From Halalkalibacter oceani (lineage in GTDB: Bacteria > Bacillota > Bacilli > Bacillales > Bacillaceae_D), in the NCBI RefSeq assembly GCF_023715605.1, contig NZ_JAMBOL010000001.1, forward strand, positions 124,001-188,000: a stretch of 64,000 bases of DNA. Direction: 5' to 3'. Every line of letters begins with the position of its first letter. The first letter of the stretch is position 1. This document shows, piece after piece, positions 24,138 to 33,718 of this stretch. Made by a program: the position numbers and the translations under genes. The notes beneath the pieces were generated by a model. It saw nothing but the letters and a program-made list of their open reading frames with translations, was not told the origin of the DNA and did no database searches.

Positions 24138-25787
24138 GTGGGACATACATTTTCAAGTGAAAAAAGATGGAACTACATCGCACAGTTAAAACGGGAAGAG
24201 CTTGATGTCCTTATTATTGGCGGAGGAATCACTGGTGCCGGGATTGCGCTTGACGCCCAGGTTCGTGGCTTGAAAACAGGGCTCGTTGAAATGCAGGACT
24301 TTGCCGCAGGGACGTCGAGCCGTTCGACGAAGCTCATTCACGGCGGGTTACGGTATTTGAAGCAGTTTGAAATGAAGCTGGTCGCCGAGGTCGGTCGGGA
24401 ACGGGCGATTGTCTTTGAAAATGCTCCACATGTAACAACGCCGATTAAAATGCTGCTGCCGATCTACAAAGATGGAACCTTCGGCAAGCTGTCGACTTCC
24501 GTCGGCCTGAAGCTGTATGACCGGTTAGCGGATGTCGGGAAGCACGAGCGCCGTGATATGCTGACAAGACGGCAAACGTTGAAGCATGAACCGCTTTTGC
24601 GGGCTGAAAAGTTAAAGGGTGGCGGGATGTACGTCGAATACCGGACGGATGACGCCAGGTTAACGATCGAAGTGCTGAAGGAGGCCGTCAGACGGGGAGC
24701 CTGTGCCTTGAATTATCTGAAAGTTGAATCATTGCTGTATGAAGGGGAAAAAGCGGTTGGCGCCCTCGTCGTTGATCAGCTTACCGGGGAAGCGCATAAG
24801 GTACTGGCGAAGAAAATTGTCAACGCCTCCGGTCCGTGGGTCGATACGATCAGAGAGCAGGATCGTTCGAAAAAAGGAAAAAACATTAAGCTTTCAAAAG
24901 GGGTTCATCTTGTGATCGACGGGAAGCGTTTTCCTTTGCAGCAGGCGATTTATTTTGATACGGAAAAAGACGGACGGATGATGTTCGCGATCCCCCGTGA
25001 TGGCAAAACCTATATCGGAACGACGGATACCTTTTATGAGGGTGATTTGGCAACCCCGCGGATGACGAAGGAAGATCTCAATTATATTTTACGTGCCGCC
25101 AATTATATGTTTCCTTCTCTTAAGCTGTCACCGGAAGATGTTGAATCGAGCTGGAGCGGCTTGCGTCCGCTCATTTATGAGGAAGGAAAAACCGCTTCCG
25201 AGCTGTCGCGTAAGGATGAGGTGTTAATGTCAGATTCCGGTCTGATTTCCATCGCCGGTGGGAAATTAACAGGCTACCGGAAAATGGCGGAGCGCGTTGT
25301 CGATGTCGTCTGTAAGGAACTGGGGGTAAAGAATGGCTGTGAAACAGAGGATATTACTCTCTCAGGCGGGCATGTCGGCGGGGCGAAAGGCTTTGAGAGC
25401 TTTTTGAAAAAGAAAATTTCCGATGGAGTCGCTTTAGGGTTGTCAGAGGACGAAGCGCGTCAGCTGGCGATACGGTACGGATCAAATGTTGAAAATATTT
25501 TTTCGCGAATGAGCGCCTTCCGCAAGCAGGCGCAGGCCTTTCATTTGCCAGCTTCCCTGTATGCTGAATTGCGTTATGGGATCGAAGAGGAAATGGTGGA
25601 GACTCCGCTTGATTTCTTTCAGCGCCGCACGGGCGCGCTTTTCTTCAATATCAAATGGGTGGAGACATGGATGGAGCCGGTTACCCGCTATATGCGCGAC
25701 ACATTTGAATGGTCGGAGGAAGAAACAGCGAAGCGAATTCAGGAGCTGGCGACCGAGCTGTATTTCGCGAAAAATCCAATTAATTAG
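24138..25787 (+). CDS. glpD: Aerobic glycerol-3-phosphate dehydrogenase
   Basis: This 549-residue FAD enzyme oxidises glycerol-3-phosphate to dihydroxyacetone phosphate at the membrane and feeds electrons to quinone. The dinucleotide motif is DVLIIGGGITGAGIALDA, followed by GTSSRSTKLIHGGLRYL, and IGTTDTFYEGD and ISIAGGKLTGYRKMAE are further family segments. GTG 24138 follows AAGGAGG with 7 bases. glpF, glpK and glpP are not in this window. It is followed by a perfect terminator and then pgcA, the order seen in Bacillus subtilis. Confidence 0.95.
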   Translation: MGHTFSSEKRWNYIAQLKREELDVLIIGGGITGAGIALDAQVRGLKTGLVEMQDFAAGTSSRSTKLIHGGLRYLKQFEMKLVAEVGRERAIVFENAPHVTTPIKMLLPIYKDGTFGKLSTSVGLKLYDRLADVGKHERRDMLTRRQTLKHEPLLRAEKLKGGGMYVEYRTDDARLTIEVLKEAVRRGACALNYLKVESLLYEGEKAVGALVVDQLTGEAHKVLAKKIVNASGPWVDTIREQDRSKKGKNIKLSKGVHLVIDGKRFPLQQAIYFDTEKDGRMMFAIPRDGKTYIGTTDTFYEGDLATPRMTKEDLNYILRAANYMFPSLKLSPEDVESSWSGLRPLIYEEGKTASELSRKDEVLMSDSGLISIAGGKLTGYRKMAERVVDVVCKELGVKNGCETEDITLSGGHVGGAKGFESFLKKKISDGVALGLSEDEARQLAIRYGSNVENIFSRMSAFRKQAQAFHLPASLYAELRYGIEEEMVETPLDFFQRRTGALFFNIKWVETWMEPVTRYMRDTFEWSEEETAKRIQELATELYFAKNPIN

Positions 25788-25789
25788 AC

Positions 25790-25838
25790 AGAGGCTGGAC
25801 CAAAGGTTGTTTTTTAACCTTTGGTCCAGCCTCTCTTT
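25790..25838 (+). terminator. Perfect long terminator between glpD and pgcA
   Basis: A 19-bp perfect stem, AGAGGCTGGACCAAAGGTT (25790-25808) with its complement at 25816-25834, is followed by CTTTT. It belongs to the GGCTGG(G)ACAAAGG terminator family of this window. Confidence 0.88.
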
Positions 25839-25919
25839 TCAATTAGAAAGAGGAGGCATCAATTTTTTGGAGAAAGAATACATAATGAGAAAGAGGTGAG
25901 ATGGCAGGAGGGGAAGCCT

Positions 25920-27656
25920 TTGGAGTGGAAGGAACAATACGAAAAATGGAGCTCTTTTTCCGGACTTGAGCCAGAGATGAGCGAGGCGCTGGCTCAGCTG
26001 GCGGGCAAGGAAGAAGAATTGGAGGATTGCTTTTACAAGCATTTGGAATTCGGCACCGGAGGAATGCGCGGTGAACTGGGGCCTGGGCCTAACCGGCTGA
26101 ACCGTTACACGGTGAGGCGGGCGGCTGAAGGTCTTGCCCGCTTTTTAACAGCGAAAGGAGCAGTGGCGCAAGAACGGGGTGTCGTGATTGCCTATGATTC
26201 CCGTCATCAATCAAAAGAATTCGCCATGGAGGCCGCCTTAACGTTAGGGAGGCACCGGATCCGGACTTATTTGTTTAAGGAACTGCGGCCGACGCCGGAG
26301 CTTTCGTTTGCCGTACGCTACCTGAAAGCTGAGGCTGGTATTATGATTACAGCAAGCCACAATCCGCCTCAATACAATGGCTTTAAAATGTACGGCCCTG
26401 ATGGCGGTCAGCTGCCGCCTGGTCCGGCCGATGAGCTTGTTCGTTGCGTCCACGAGGTCGAAAATGAGCTGGCGATTGAGGTGACAGACGAGCTTGAAAT
26501 GAAGGAAAAGCAGCTGTTGCGGATGATTGGCGCAGATGTTGACGCCGCTTATCTCGAGCAAGTAAAAAGCCTGATTGTTCAACCCGGGCTGGTGAAGGAG
26601 TGGAGTGGGCAGCTCAAGATAATTTTTACCCCATTGCATGGAGCCGCCAATCTCCTTGTTCAAAGAGCGTTCGCGGAATCCGGCTTTTCAGGGCTGACCG
26701 TCGTCGCCGAGCAACAGCTTCCTGATCCTGAATTTTCGACCGTTGTCTCGCCAAACCCGGAGGAAGAGCAGGCATTTGCCATGGCGATCGAATATGGCAA
26801 AAAAGAGCAGGCCGAGCTGCTGCTGGCGACCGATCCTGACGGGGATCGTATGGGCGTTGCCGTCAGGGACGGGAGCGGGGATTATAGTTGCCTGTCGGGC
26901 AACCAAATTGGAGCCTTGCTGCTTGATTATCTCCTTTCCGAAAAAAAGCGGCAGCAGCGACTGCCGGCAAACGGAGCTGTCATTAAAACGATTGTCACCT
27001 CTGAGTTCGGCCGGGCGATTGCCGACTCCTATGACATCACGACACTCGATACGTTAACGGGCTTTAAATTTATCGCCGAAAAAATAAAAGAATTCGAGCA
27101 AACAGGAGAGCATACCTTTTTATTCGGCTATGAGGAAAGCTATGGCTTTTTAATCGGTGATTTTGTCCGTGACAAAGATGCTGTCCAGTCGTGTCTTTTA
27201 ACAGCGGAACTCGCCGCTTTTTATAAAGCGAGACAGATGAGCCTTTACGAAGGTCTGCACGCTTTGTATGAAAAGCATGGCTACTTTGAAGAGAGCCTAA
27301 CCTCGGTCACATTGAAGGGCAAATCAGGACTTGAAAAAATGGCAGGAATCCTTGATGCTTTCCGCCAATCTCCCCCGGATTTTATTGCTGAAAAGCGTGT
27401 GACGACGATTGAAGACTACGAGGCGCTGTCCGCGTTAAATCCGTTGACGGGAGAGACGGCGAATCTTGACTATCCGCGGTCAAACGTGCTGAAATACAAG
27501 CTTGAGGATGGCTCCTGGTTCTGTGTACGCCCATCAGGTACCGAGCCGAAGATCAAGTTTTACTTCGGCGTCAAAGGCACGTCAGCGGCCGACAGCAGGC
27601 GGAGGCTCAAGACTCTTCAGGACGAGGTACTGGAGCGGGTGGAGGGATTTCGTTAA
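25920..27656 (+). CDS. pgcA: Alpha-phosphoglucomutase
   Basis: This protein of about 578 residues belongs to the phosphohexomutase superfamily and is close in layout to Bacillus subtilis PgcA, which interconverts glucose-6-phosphate and glucose-1-phosphate for UDP-glucose synthesis. Phosphoserine loop TASHNPP has Ser146; metal loop DPDGDRMG, sugar loop GYEESYGF and phosphate-binding RPSGTEPKIKFYF are all intact. The chosen start is TTG 25920 (MEWKEQYEKW), 6 bases after AGGAGGGG. An in-frame start at 25821 lies in the terminator and is rejected. It could also supply or drain glucose-1-phosphate for the glg operon. Confidence 0.92.
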   Translation: MEWKEQYEKWSSFSGLEPEMSEALAQLAGKEEELEDCFYKHLEFGTGGMRGELGPGPNRLNRYTVRRAAEGLARFLTAKGAVAQERGVVIAYDSRHQSKEFAMEAALTLGRHRIRTYLFKELRPTPELSFAVRYLKAEAGIMITASHNPPQYNGFKMYGPDGGQLPPGPADELVRCVHEVENELAIEVTDELEMKEKQLLRMIGADVDAAYLEQVKSLIVQPGLVKEWSGQLKIIFTPLHGAANLLVQRAFAESGFSGLTVVAEQQLPDPEFSTVVSPNPEEEQAFAMAIEYGKKEQAELLLATDPDGDRMGVAVRDGSGDYSCLSGNQIGALLLDYLLSEKKRQQRLPANGAVIKTIVTSEFGRAIADSYDITTLDTLTGFKFIAEKIKEFEQTGEHTFLFGYEESYGFLIGDFVRDKDAVQSCLLTAELAAFYKARQMSLYEGLHALYEKHGYFEESLTSVTLKGKSGLEKMAGILDAFRQSPPDFIAEKRVTTIEDYEALSALNPLTGETANLDYPRSNVLKYKLEDGSWFCVRPSGTEPKIKFYFGVKGTSAADSRRRLKTLQDEVLERVEGFR

Positions 27657-27771
27657 CCGCTTGCCGGCAAACGGTCAAGGCTGCTTGCGCTTACGGTCTT
27701 CCCTCGTTAGCGACGTCTTTTTTTCTCCTTCCCGCATATGATGTATAAAGCATTGTCTGGGAGGGAGATCT

Positions 27772-29187
27772 ATGGCAGCTGTGGAATGGAAAGAGCTGGA
27801 GCGGGCGATTGCGGAAATAACGGAAATCGCCGAAGGCTTCGGGCTTGATTTTTATGAGATGCGCTATGAAATTTGTCCGGCTGAAATTATTTATACGTTC
27901 GGTGCTTACGGGATGCCAACTCGTTATTCCCATTGGAGCTTCGGGAAACAATTTCATAAAATGAAACTTCAATACGATCTTGGGTTAAGCAAAATTTATG
28001 AGCTCGTGATCAATTCAGATCCGTGCTATGCCTTTTTGCTCGACAGCAATACACTCGTTCAAAATAAGCTGATCGTTGCTCATGTGCTCGCTCATTGTGA
28101 TTTCTTCAAAAACAATGTGCGCTTTTCCAATACGCGCCGAGATATGGTTGAAAGCATGAGTGCGACGGCTGAACGGATTGCCCATTATGAGCATGTTTAT
28201 GGCAAGGAGGAAGTAGAGCAGTTCCTCGATGCGGTGCTGGCGATTCAAGAGCATATCGATCCGAGCATCGTCCGGCCAAAATTAAACTGGAGCCTGACCG
28301 ATGACGAAGAGCAGCCGAAGTCGGAAGCAAAACGGTCCGAGTATGACGATTTATGGGGACTTGATGAGAAAAAGAAACCAGAGGAACCGAAGCGGAAGAA
28401 AAAAAGCTTCCCTCCGAATCCTGAGAAGGATATTTTGCTCTTTATCGAGGAATACAGCCGCGAGCTGGAGCCTTGGCAGCGTGACGTGCTGACGATGATG
28501 CGCGAGGAAATGCTCTATTTTTGGCCGCAGCTGGAAACGAAAATCATGAATGAAGGCTGGGCTTCCTACTGGCATTCGCGGATCCTGCGGGAAATGGAGC
28601 TGAGCAGCGAGGAAACGATTGAATTCGCCAAGCTGAACGCGGGTGTCGTCCAGCCGTCAAAGACGTCGATTAATCCGTATTATTTAGGGCTGAAGATTTT
28701 TGAAGACATTGAAGAGCGCTATAATAATCCGACAAAGGAAATGCAGGAGCGTCAAGGCGTCAAATCCGGCGGCGGCAGGGAAAAAATGTTTGAAGTGCGG
28801 GAGATTGAATCAGATATTTCCTTCATCCGCAATTATCTCACGAAAGATCTCGTAATGCGCGAGGATATGTATTTGTTCCAGAAGCAGGGGGCCGATTATA
28901 AAATCGTCGATAAGGAATGGGAGCATATTCGCGATCAGCTTGCCTCGTCACGGGTCAACGGCGGCTTTCCTTATTTAGTCGTTACCGATGGAGACTATTT
29001 GAAAAACGGCGAGCTGTATATTACCCATAATTATGAAGGGACGGAGCTCGATGTTGGCTATTTAGAAAAGGTGCTTCCCTATATGTACCAGCTCTGGGGC
29101 CGCCCGGTCCATCTTGAATCCGTCGTCAACGATAAGGCAATCATTTTTATTTATGACGGGAAGAAGGTTCATCGCAAATATGTCTAA
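27772..29187 (+). CDS. spoVR: SpoVR family sporulation protein
   Basis: This 471-residue cytoplasmic protein has the SpoVR signature: [32 protein letters not shown] and [13 protein letters not shown]. In Bacillus subtilis SpoVR acts in spore cortex formation and is made in the mother cell. Its biochemical role is not settled. ATG 27772 follows GGGAGGGAG. A low-complexity charged stretch ([13 protein letters not shown]) lies near residue 200. It stands alone between pgcA and a two-component system. Confidence 0.93.
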   Translation: MAAVEWKELERAIAEITEIAEGFGLDFYEMRYEICPAEIIYTFGAYGMPTRYSHWSFGKQFHKMKLQYDLGLSKIYELVINSDPCYAFLLDSNTLVQNKLIVAHVLAHCDFFKNNVRFSNTRRDMVESMSATAERIAHYEHVYGKEEVEQFLDAVLAIQEHIDPSIVRPKLNWSLTDDEEQPKSEAKRSEYDDLWGLDEKKKPEEPKRKKKSFPPNPEKDILLFIEEYSRELEPWQRDVLTMMREEMLYFWPQLETKIMNEGWASYWHSRILREMELSSEETIEFAKLNAGVVQPSKTSINPYYLGLKIFEDIEERYNNPTKEMQERQGVKSGGGREKMFEVREIESDISFIRNYLTKDLVMREDMYLFQKQGADYKIVDKEWEHIRDQLASSRVNGGFPYLVVTDGDYLKNGELYITHNYEGTELDVGYLEKVLPYMYQLWGRPVHLESVVNDKAIIFIYDGKKVHRKYV

Positions 29188-29247
29188 TCCCCTTCTTAAC
29201 GGCTTCGGTGAAAAAAGCAAAACCGCTAAAAACATAACGAGGAATGC

Positions 29248-29275
29248 AGAGCTGTCGTTCACAGCTCTTTTTTCT
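29248..29275 (+). terminator. Rho-independent terminator after spoVR
   Basis: AGAGCTGT (29248-29255) pairs with ACAGCTCT (29261-29268) around CGTTC and is followed by TTTTTTC. Confidence 0.85.
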
Positions 29276-29436
29276 TTGGCTTTCCTTCTTTCAGCAGAGG
29301 AGCACGTATCTGGATTCCAGCGGATTGTCCTTTCTTACTAGTGAAAAAATAGGAGAAACGATCCGGGAGCTGCTGCTTGTTTACTCCAGGGCGGTAATTC
29401 ATGTACACTTTTAAAAAAAAGACAGCGAGGATGGCT

Positions 29437-30135
29437 ATGAATAAAGCGCGTATATTAATTGTCGAAGATGAAGCAAATATTGCGAGGGTGCTGGAGCTGG
29501 AACTGGAGCATGAAGGCTATAAGACAGCGGTTGCCCGTGATGGCGAGGAGGCGCTGGCCCGGCTGGAGGAAAGCAGCTGGTCACTCGTTCTCCTCGATGT
29601 AATGCTGCCGGTTATGAGCGGGATGGAGGTCATGCGGAGAATGAGAGCAGGGGGCGACCAGACGCCTGTCATTCTTTTAACGGCGAGAAATACCGTCGTT
29701 GATAAAGTAATGGGGCTTGATCAGGGCGCCAATGATTATGTAACAAAACCATTTGATATTGAAGAGCTGCTCGCGCGAATTCGCGCAAGCTTACGAGTGC
29801 AGACAGCGGCTGAGCCACAATCGGCGAAGGAAGTTTTAGCGATGGCAGATTTGACGGTTGAGCTTTCAACACGTGACATAAAACGGGGTGACACGTTGAT
29901 TGAGTGTACACCGAGGGAATTTGATCTGCTCGTCTTTTTATTGCGCCACGCCGAGCAGGTTCTCAGCCGTGAACAAATTCTCGAGCATGTTTGGGGCTTT
30001 GACTATTTCGGCGATACGAATGTCGTCGATGTGTACATCCGCTATTTACGGCAAAAAATCGATAAACCGTTTGACGAGCCGCTCATTCAGACGGTGCGCG
30101 GAGTCGGCTATGTGATGAAGGTAGCGAAAAAATGA
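29437..30135 (+). CDS. OmpR-family response regulator
   Basis: This protein of about 232 residues has a receiver domain with the phosphoacceptor Asp54 (VLLDVMLP), acidic pocket VEDE and conserved Thr and Lys (LLTARN, YVTKPF). A winged-helix DNA-binding domain follows (TPREFDLLVFLLRHAEQVLS, GVGYVMK). ATG 29437 (MNKARILIVEDE) fits GCGAGG; ATG 29431 is possible. Its last codons overlap the kinase start by four bases. With the kinase and two PepSY proteins it forms an envelope-sensing module. Confidence 0.93.
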   Translation: MNKARILIVEDEANIARVLELELEHEGYKTAVARDGEEALARLEESSWSLVLLDVMLPVMSGMEVMRRMRAGGDQTPVILLTARNTVVDKVMGLDQGANDYVTKPFDIEELLARIRASLRVQTAAEPQSAKEVLAMADLTVELSTRDIKRGDTLIECTPREFDLLVFLLRHAEQVLSREQILEHVWGFDYFGDTNVVDVYIRYLRQKIDKPFDEPLIQTVRGVGYVMKVAKK

Positions 30136-31496
30136 GAATTTCCCGCCGGATAACATGGTTTTCAACGGTTTGGCTTTTTGTCCTTTTAGTGATTGTCAAT
30201 AGTGGCGTTTACTTTTTGTTCGCTCACCGGACGGCAGAAACAGAGCTTGACCGGATTATGTCACAGGCTGAAACGATTGCCGAGGCGCTCCGGGGCGATC
30301 AAGGAAACGCGGCCAATCTGCTCGCTGCTTATGTGCCGAGAGACGGGATGGTCCGGATTATCAGAGAGAACGGCAGTGAGGCGGTTACGGTAACGAAATA
30401 CCCCGAGCTGCGGGCGATTCCTCATTCGTATACGACAGGTCAGGAAAAGGAGCAGCTGCACGCTCAGGAGAGACGGATGGCTGTCGCCCGCTTTCCGCTT
30501 ATTTGGAATGACGGCTCTGTCGTCGCGCTTGAAGTTATTGAGCCGATGGAATCGTATGAATCGACATTGGCGACGCTACGGCTCGTCCTCGTCATCGCTT
30601 CCCTCTTTATCCTTCTGCCGGCTTTCCTTGCAGGACGGGCGTTAAGTCGCCTCCTCCTCTATCCGATTCAAGCCTTGAAGGAAACGATGGAGGATATTAG
30701 ACGAAGTGGCAGCTTTCAGCGGATTGAGGTACCGGCTGAACCGAAGGATGAGCTTGATCAAATGGGGGCGACCTTTAACGGGATGATTGAGCTGCTCGAG
30801 AAAAACTATGAAAAGCAGCAGCAATTTGTGTCCGACGCCTCCCATGAACTGAGAACGCCTTTAACGGTGATCGAAAGCTATGCACGTCTTTTGCAGCGTT
30901 GGGGAAAGAAAGATCCGGAACGACTTGAAGAAGCAATTCACGCGATTGCCGAAGAAGCAGAGCGGATGAAGGGACTGACGGAGCAGATGCTCGCACTGGC
31001 CACCGGAGAGCCTGATCGGACATTGGAGCTTCGCCGGGTTCAGATCGATGTGCTTGCCGAACAGACTGCGAAAAAGCTAGAGCAGGCCTATGAGCGAAAG
31101 CTCCATGTCGAAGCGGCGGAGGCGTGCATCGTCTTTGGTGATGAGCCACGGCTGAAGCAGCTGCTCTTCATTCTCTGTGAAAATGCCTTGAAATATAGTG
31201 AAGATGATGTCATCATTTCCTTGAAGAATCACGAGGACAGTGTGGAGATGAACGTTACCGACAAAGGGATCGGCATTCCGAAAAAAGATCTTCCTCATGT
31301 ATTCGAGCGTTTTTTTCGCGTTGATAAAGCGCGAAGCCGGCAAACGGGAGGAAGCGGTCTCGGGCTGTCGATTGCCAAGGCGATCGTTGACGCGCATCAA
31401 GGAAAGATCGTCGTGACGAGCAAAGAGGGAGCAGGAACGACCTTTACGGTCACTTTGCCGCGAAGAGGGGAAATTGAGGTGAAAAGCGATGGGTAG
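30132..31496 (+). CDS. Sensor histidine kinase (HAMP-containing)
   Basis: This 454-residue protein has two membrane segments (about 10-32 and 155-178) that enclose an extracellular sensor of about 120 residues, followed by HAMP, a HisKA dimerisation helix (SHELRTPLTV contains the phosphorylated His) and HATPase domain (N box ENALKY, DKGIGIP, GGSGLGLSIAKAIV). ATG 30132 overlaps the regulator stop as ATGA. It partners the adjacent regulator. The PepSY gene begins inside its last codons, suggesting PepSY proteins adjust its sensing; this is an inference. Confidence 0.93.
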   Translation: MRISRRITWFSTVWLFVLLVIVNSGVYFLFAHRTAETELDRIMSQAETIAEALRGDQGNAANLLAAYVPRDGMVRIIRENGSEAVTVTKYPELRAIPHSYTTGQEKEQLHAQERRMAVARFPLIWNDGSVVALEVIEPMESYESTLATLRLVLVIASLFILLPAFLAGRALSRLLLYPIQALKETMEDIRRSGSFQRIEVPAEPKDELDQMGATFNGMIELLEKNYEKQQQFVSDASHELRTPLTVIESYARLLQRWGKKDPERLEEAIHAIAEEAERMKGLTEQMLALATGEPDRTLELRRVQIDVLAEQTAKKLEQAYERKLHVEAAEACIVFGDEPRLKQLLFILCENALKYSEDDVIISLKNHEDSVEMNVTDKGIGIPKKDLPHVFERFFRVDKARSRQTGGSGLGLSIAKAIVDAHQGKIVVTSKEGAGTTFTVTLPRRGEIEVKSDG

Positions 31497-32256
31497 AGCG
31501 ACATGGAGAAAATGGGCAGTGGTCATCGGAGGAGTTCTGGTCGTTACTGTGCTGGCGTTTACTTTCCTGAAGCCATCTCAGTCGGCTCTCGCCGAGGAAG
31601 AAGTCAGGGCATCGATCGGCGAGCAGTTTGCCGGAACGATTCAAGCTTTCGTCCATACGAAGCAGAATGGCGTAGAGGTTTACCAGGTCACCATTTTAAC
31701 CGAGGCCGGGCTCTACGGGGTTCTGGTCGATCCTTATTCAGGAGAGATTCTCTCCTTGGAGCAATTGGCCGACCGTAAGCAGATTGAGCCGGGAGAGAAT
31801 GAAGGAAATGCACCCGGGAACAGCCGACTTTCTGTTGAGCAGGTGAAGGAACTGATCGCTGGTATGGTGGAGGAAGACGTGACGATTGTTGAAATCGAAC
31901 AAAGGCAGAGGAATGAGCGCCCCTTTTATGCTGTTGTGATCGAGCAGCGTGAAGGAAGTGGAAAAATCGAAATCGACGCGATATCGGGCGAGGTGTTGAA
32001 CTACCAGGTTGAAGAGGAGCCAGAAAAAGGGCGCCCGGGCGATGAACAGCCTGCCCAGACGATTACGAAGCAGGAGGCTGAACGAATTGCGCTGGAGCAA
32101 GTGTCCGGACATGTCGAGGATGTTGACCTTGAGGACGAGGATGGCCGTCTCCTCTATGAGGTGGAGATCGAAATCGAAGGTCAGGACGGCGATGAAGCGA
32201 CCGTATTAATTGACGCCGTAACGGGCGAAGTGATCACGATTATTTGGGAGGACTAG
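31489..32256 (+). CDS. Membrane-anchored PepSY-domain protein
   Basis: This 255-residue protein has one N-terminal membrane segment (about 9-27) and extracellular PepSY repeats, each ending in a typical DAxxGEVL-type turn: VDPYSGEILSL, IDAISGEVLNY and IDAVTGEVITI. PepSY domains are associated with protease inhibition and signalling at the cell surface. It overlaps the kinase gene by 8 bases and is the third gene of the operon. The C-terminal half is very acidic. A terminator follows immediately. Confidence 0.85.
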   Translation: MGRATWRKWAVVIGGVLVVTVLAFTFLKPSQSALAEEEVRASIGEQFAGTIQAFVHTKQNGVEVYQVTILTEAGLYGVLVDPYSGEILSLEQLADRKQIEPGENEGNAPGNSRLSVEQVKELIAGMVEEDVTIVEIEQRQRNERPFYAVVIEQREGSGKIEIDAISGEVLNYQVEEEPEKGRPGDEQPAQTITKQEAERIALEQVSGHVEDVDLEDEDGRLLYEVEIEIEGQDGDEATVLIDAVTGEVITIIWED

Positions 32257-32258
32257 CA

Positions 32259-32298
32259 GGGGCTGGACAAAAAAAGATTGGCCCAGCCCTATTTTTTT
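32259..32298 (+). terminator. Terminator after the first PepSY gene
   Basis: GGGGCTGG pairs with CCCAGCCC (32282-32289) across an A-rich loop, followed by TATTTTTTT. Confidence 0.75.
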
Positions 32299-32317
32299 GA
32301 GCGTAACTCGAGGAGGC

Positions 32318-32404
32318 TAGTGGCTTCGTACTGCGCGCAGCTAGAAGGAAAGAAACTCACTTTCCTTCTAGCTTTTTAAAACATGCGCAGACTTCGCACA
32401 CTGC
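32318..32404 (+). repeat. Structured intergenic element, copy 4
   Basis: AGTG (32319-32322) pairs with CACT (32399-32402), CTGCGC (32331-32336) with GCGCAG (32385-32390), and a 13-bp inner hairpin GCTAGAAGGAAAG (32340-32352) with CTTTCCTTCTAGC (32360-32372). Conserved internal-loop words GGCTTCG and ACTTCGC are present. The stems differ from the other copies but the pairing is kept. Confidence 0.65.
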
Positions 32405-32407
32405 TGT

Positions 32408-32577
32408 AAGAGCTTGAGATAAAACTAGCTTTGACCTATTGGCAATGGCTCCACACACCACAAGTCCGATGTGAGAAACCCACTCACATCGGACTTTACA
32501 AGATCGTGGCGGTTCCGCACATTGCTTAAGGGCTGGACAAAAGGTACGAAAAAATAACCTTTTGTTCCAGCCCTTTT
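32408..32577 (+). repeat. Structured intergenic element, copy 5, with flanking hairpins
   Basis: Starts with a half-hairpin (GAGCTTGAGATAAAACTAGC), then GCAATG (32442-32447) pairs with CATTGC (32520-32525), CCAC with GTGG, and a 14-bp inner hairpin, AAGTCCGATGTGAG (32462-32475) with CTCACATCGGACTT (32483-32496). It ends with terminator GGGCTGGACAAAAGGT..ACCTTTTGTTCCAGCCC plus TTTT (32530-32577). The whole unit is repeated in reverse at 60194-60360. Confidence 0.75.
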
Positions 32578-32604
32578 CTCATCAAATTCTCATTTTTCTT
32601 TAAG
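32576..32604 (+). promoter_or_regulatory. Direct repeats TTCTCAT spaced 11 bases, possible response-regulator site
   Basis: TTCTCAT occurs at 32576-32582 and again at 32587-32593, one helical turn apart, and a degenerate third copy follows. OmpR-type regulators bind such direct repeats. The site is 60-90 bases before the second PepSY gene. Confidence 0.4.
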
Positions 32605-32663
32605 GGTGTTTTCAGAAAGGAGCTGTATGCTGAAAGCAGAATAAGAAAAGGGAGGAAACAACA

Positions 32664-33485
32664 ATGAACAAATGGACAACGATCGCAACAAGCTTATTAC
32701 TGGCAGGGGGCGCTGCTATTGGAGTAGCGGGTGCTACGGACAATGGAAAGGTATCTGTCGATGAATCGGCCGTCGTGTTAAATACGCAAACCGCTCAGCC
32801 TGCTCAAACGGAAAACGAAAACAGCCCAGCCAACGATGAAACGATCACAAAGGAAGAGGCGATTGCGATCGCCCAGCAGGTGCTTCCCGGCAAGGTGAAA
32901 GAAATCGAGCAGGATTCCGATGATGGCCACCGTTATTATGAAATTGAATTGAAGTATGAAGGAAAAGATTATGATTTCGATATTGACGCGGCGACGGGGG
33001 AAGTGCTGAATATCGATGGAAATCTGTTAAGAACGCCGCTGGCCGATAAAATGGAGATCACGGCGGAGCAAGCAAAGCAAGCTGTGCTTGACGAAGTGGG
33101 AGAAGGACGGATCAAGGAAATTGAGCTGGAGAAAAACAGAGGCACGTATATGTATGAAATTGAAGTCAAGGTCCACGGCGACGATGATGATTGGTATGTC
33201 GACGCCAATACAGGGGAGGTGCTGGCTTCAGGCAACGATAAGCGCGGAGCCGAGGCCCAGTCACAGCGCACGCAGCAGGCTGACTCAGCTGAGCGCCTGA
33301 GTGTGAAAGAAGCGAAAAACATCGCCCTCGCTCATGTCGGGCAAGGAAGAGTAGATGACGCTGATCTTGACCGCGAAAATGGCCGACTCGTTTATGAAAT
33401 CGAGATTGAGCAGTCCGGTGGAGATGACGTTGAATTGATCATTGATGCCCTAACCGGCGAAATTCTCCACGTCGATTGGGATTAA
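32664..33485 (+). CDS. Secreted PepSY-domain protein
   Basis: This 273-residue protein has a signal peptide (MNKWTTIATSLLLAGGAAIG, cleavage likely after AGA near residue 24), a Ser/Asn/Gln-rich linker, then three PepSY repeats ending in DAATGEVLNI, DANTGEVLAS and DALTGEILHV. It is a paralogue of the PepSY protein at 31489. It has its own leader with tandem TTCTCAT boxes, so it may be a target of the adjacent two-component system. GGGAGG lies before ATG 32664. Confidence 0.85.
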   Translation: MNKWTTIATSLLLAGGAAIGVAGATDNGKVSVDESAVVLNTQTAQPAQTENENSPANDETITKEEAIAIAQQVLPGKVKEIEQDSDDGHRYYEIELKYEGKDYDFDIDAATGEVLNIDGNLLRTPLADKMEITAEQAKQAVLDEVGEGRIKEIELEKNRGTYMYEIEVKVHGDDDDWYVDANTGEVLASGNDKRGAEAQSQRTQQADSAERLSVKEAKNIALAHVGQGRVDDADLDRENGRLVYEIEIEQSGGDDVELIIDALTGEILHVDWD

Positions 33486-33499
33486 GCATTAGCAAAGAG

Positions 33500-33528
33500 A
33501 GCCGGGGCTTTATTGCCTTGGCTTTTTT
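33500..33528 (+). terminator. Terminator after the second PepSY gene
   Basis: AGCCGGGGC pairs with GCCTTGGCT (with mismatches in the middle) and is followed by TTTTTT. Confidence 0.75.
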
Positions 33529-33718
33529 GGACGTGAGTAAAGAGGGGCTGATGATAATTTCAACAGAGCATTTTATGGAAGTCCTACTCTTGGTGAGTTT
33601 ATCGTATTTGGACCCATATTTTTATTAATTGTCTTTCAGCTTTTGTTTCACTAACGGGGGCTTAACCTTAATTAGTATAAGAAGATGTTTGTGTTATTCC
33701 ATCATGGCGTTATCATGG

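Noticed and set aside
32259-32577. Insertion sequence or transposon remnant
   Set aside because: No transposase fragment or target-site duplication is visible; the sequence is made of hairpin elements and terminators.
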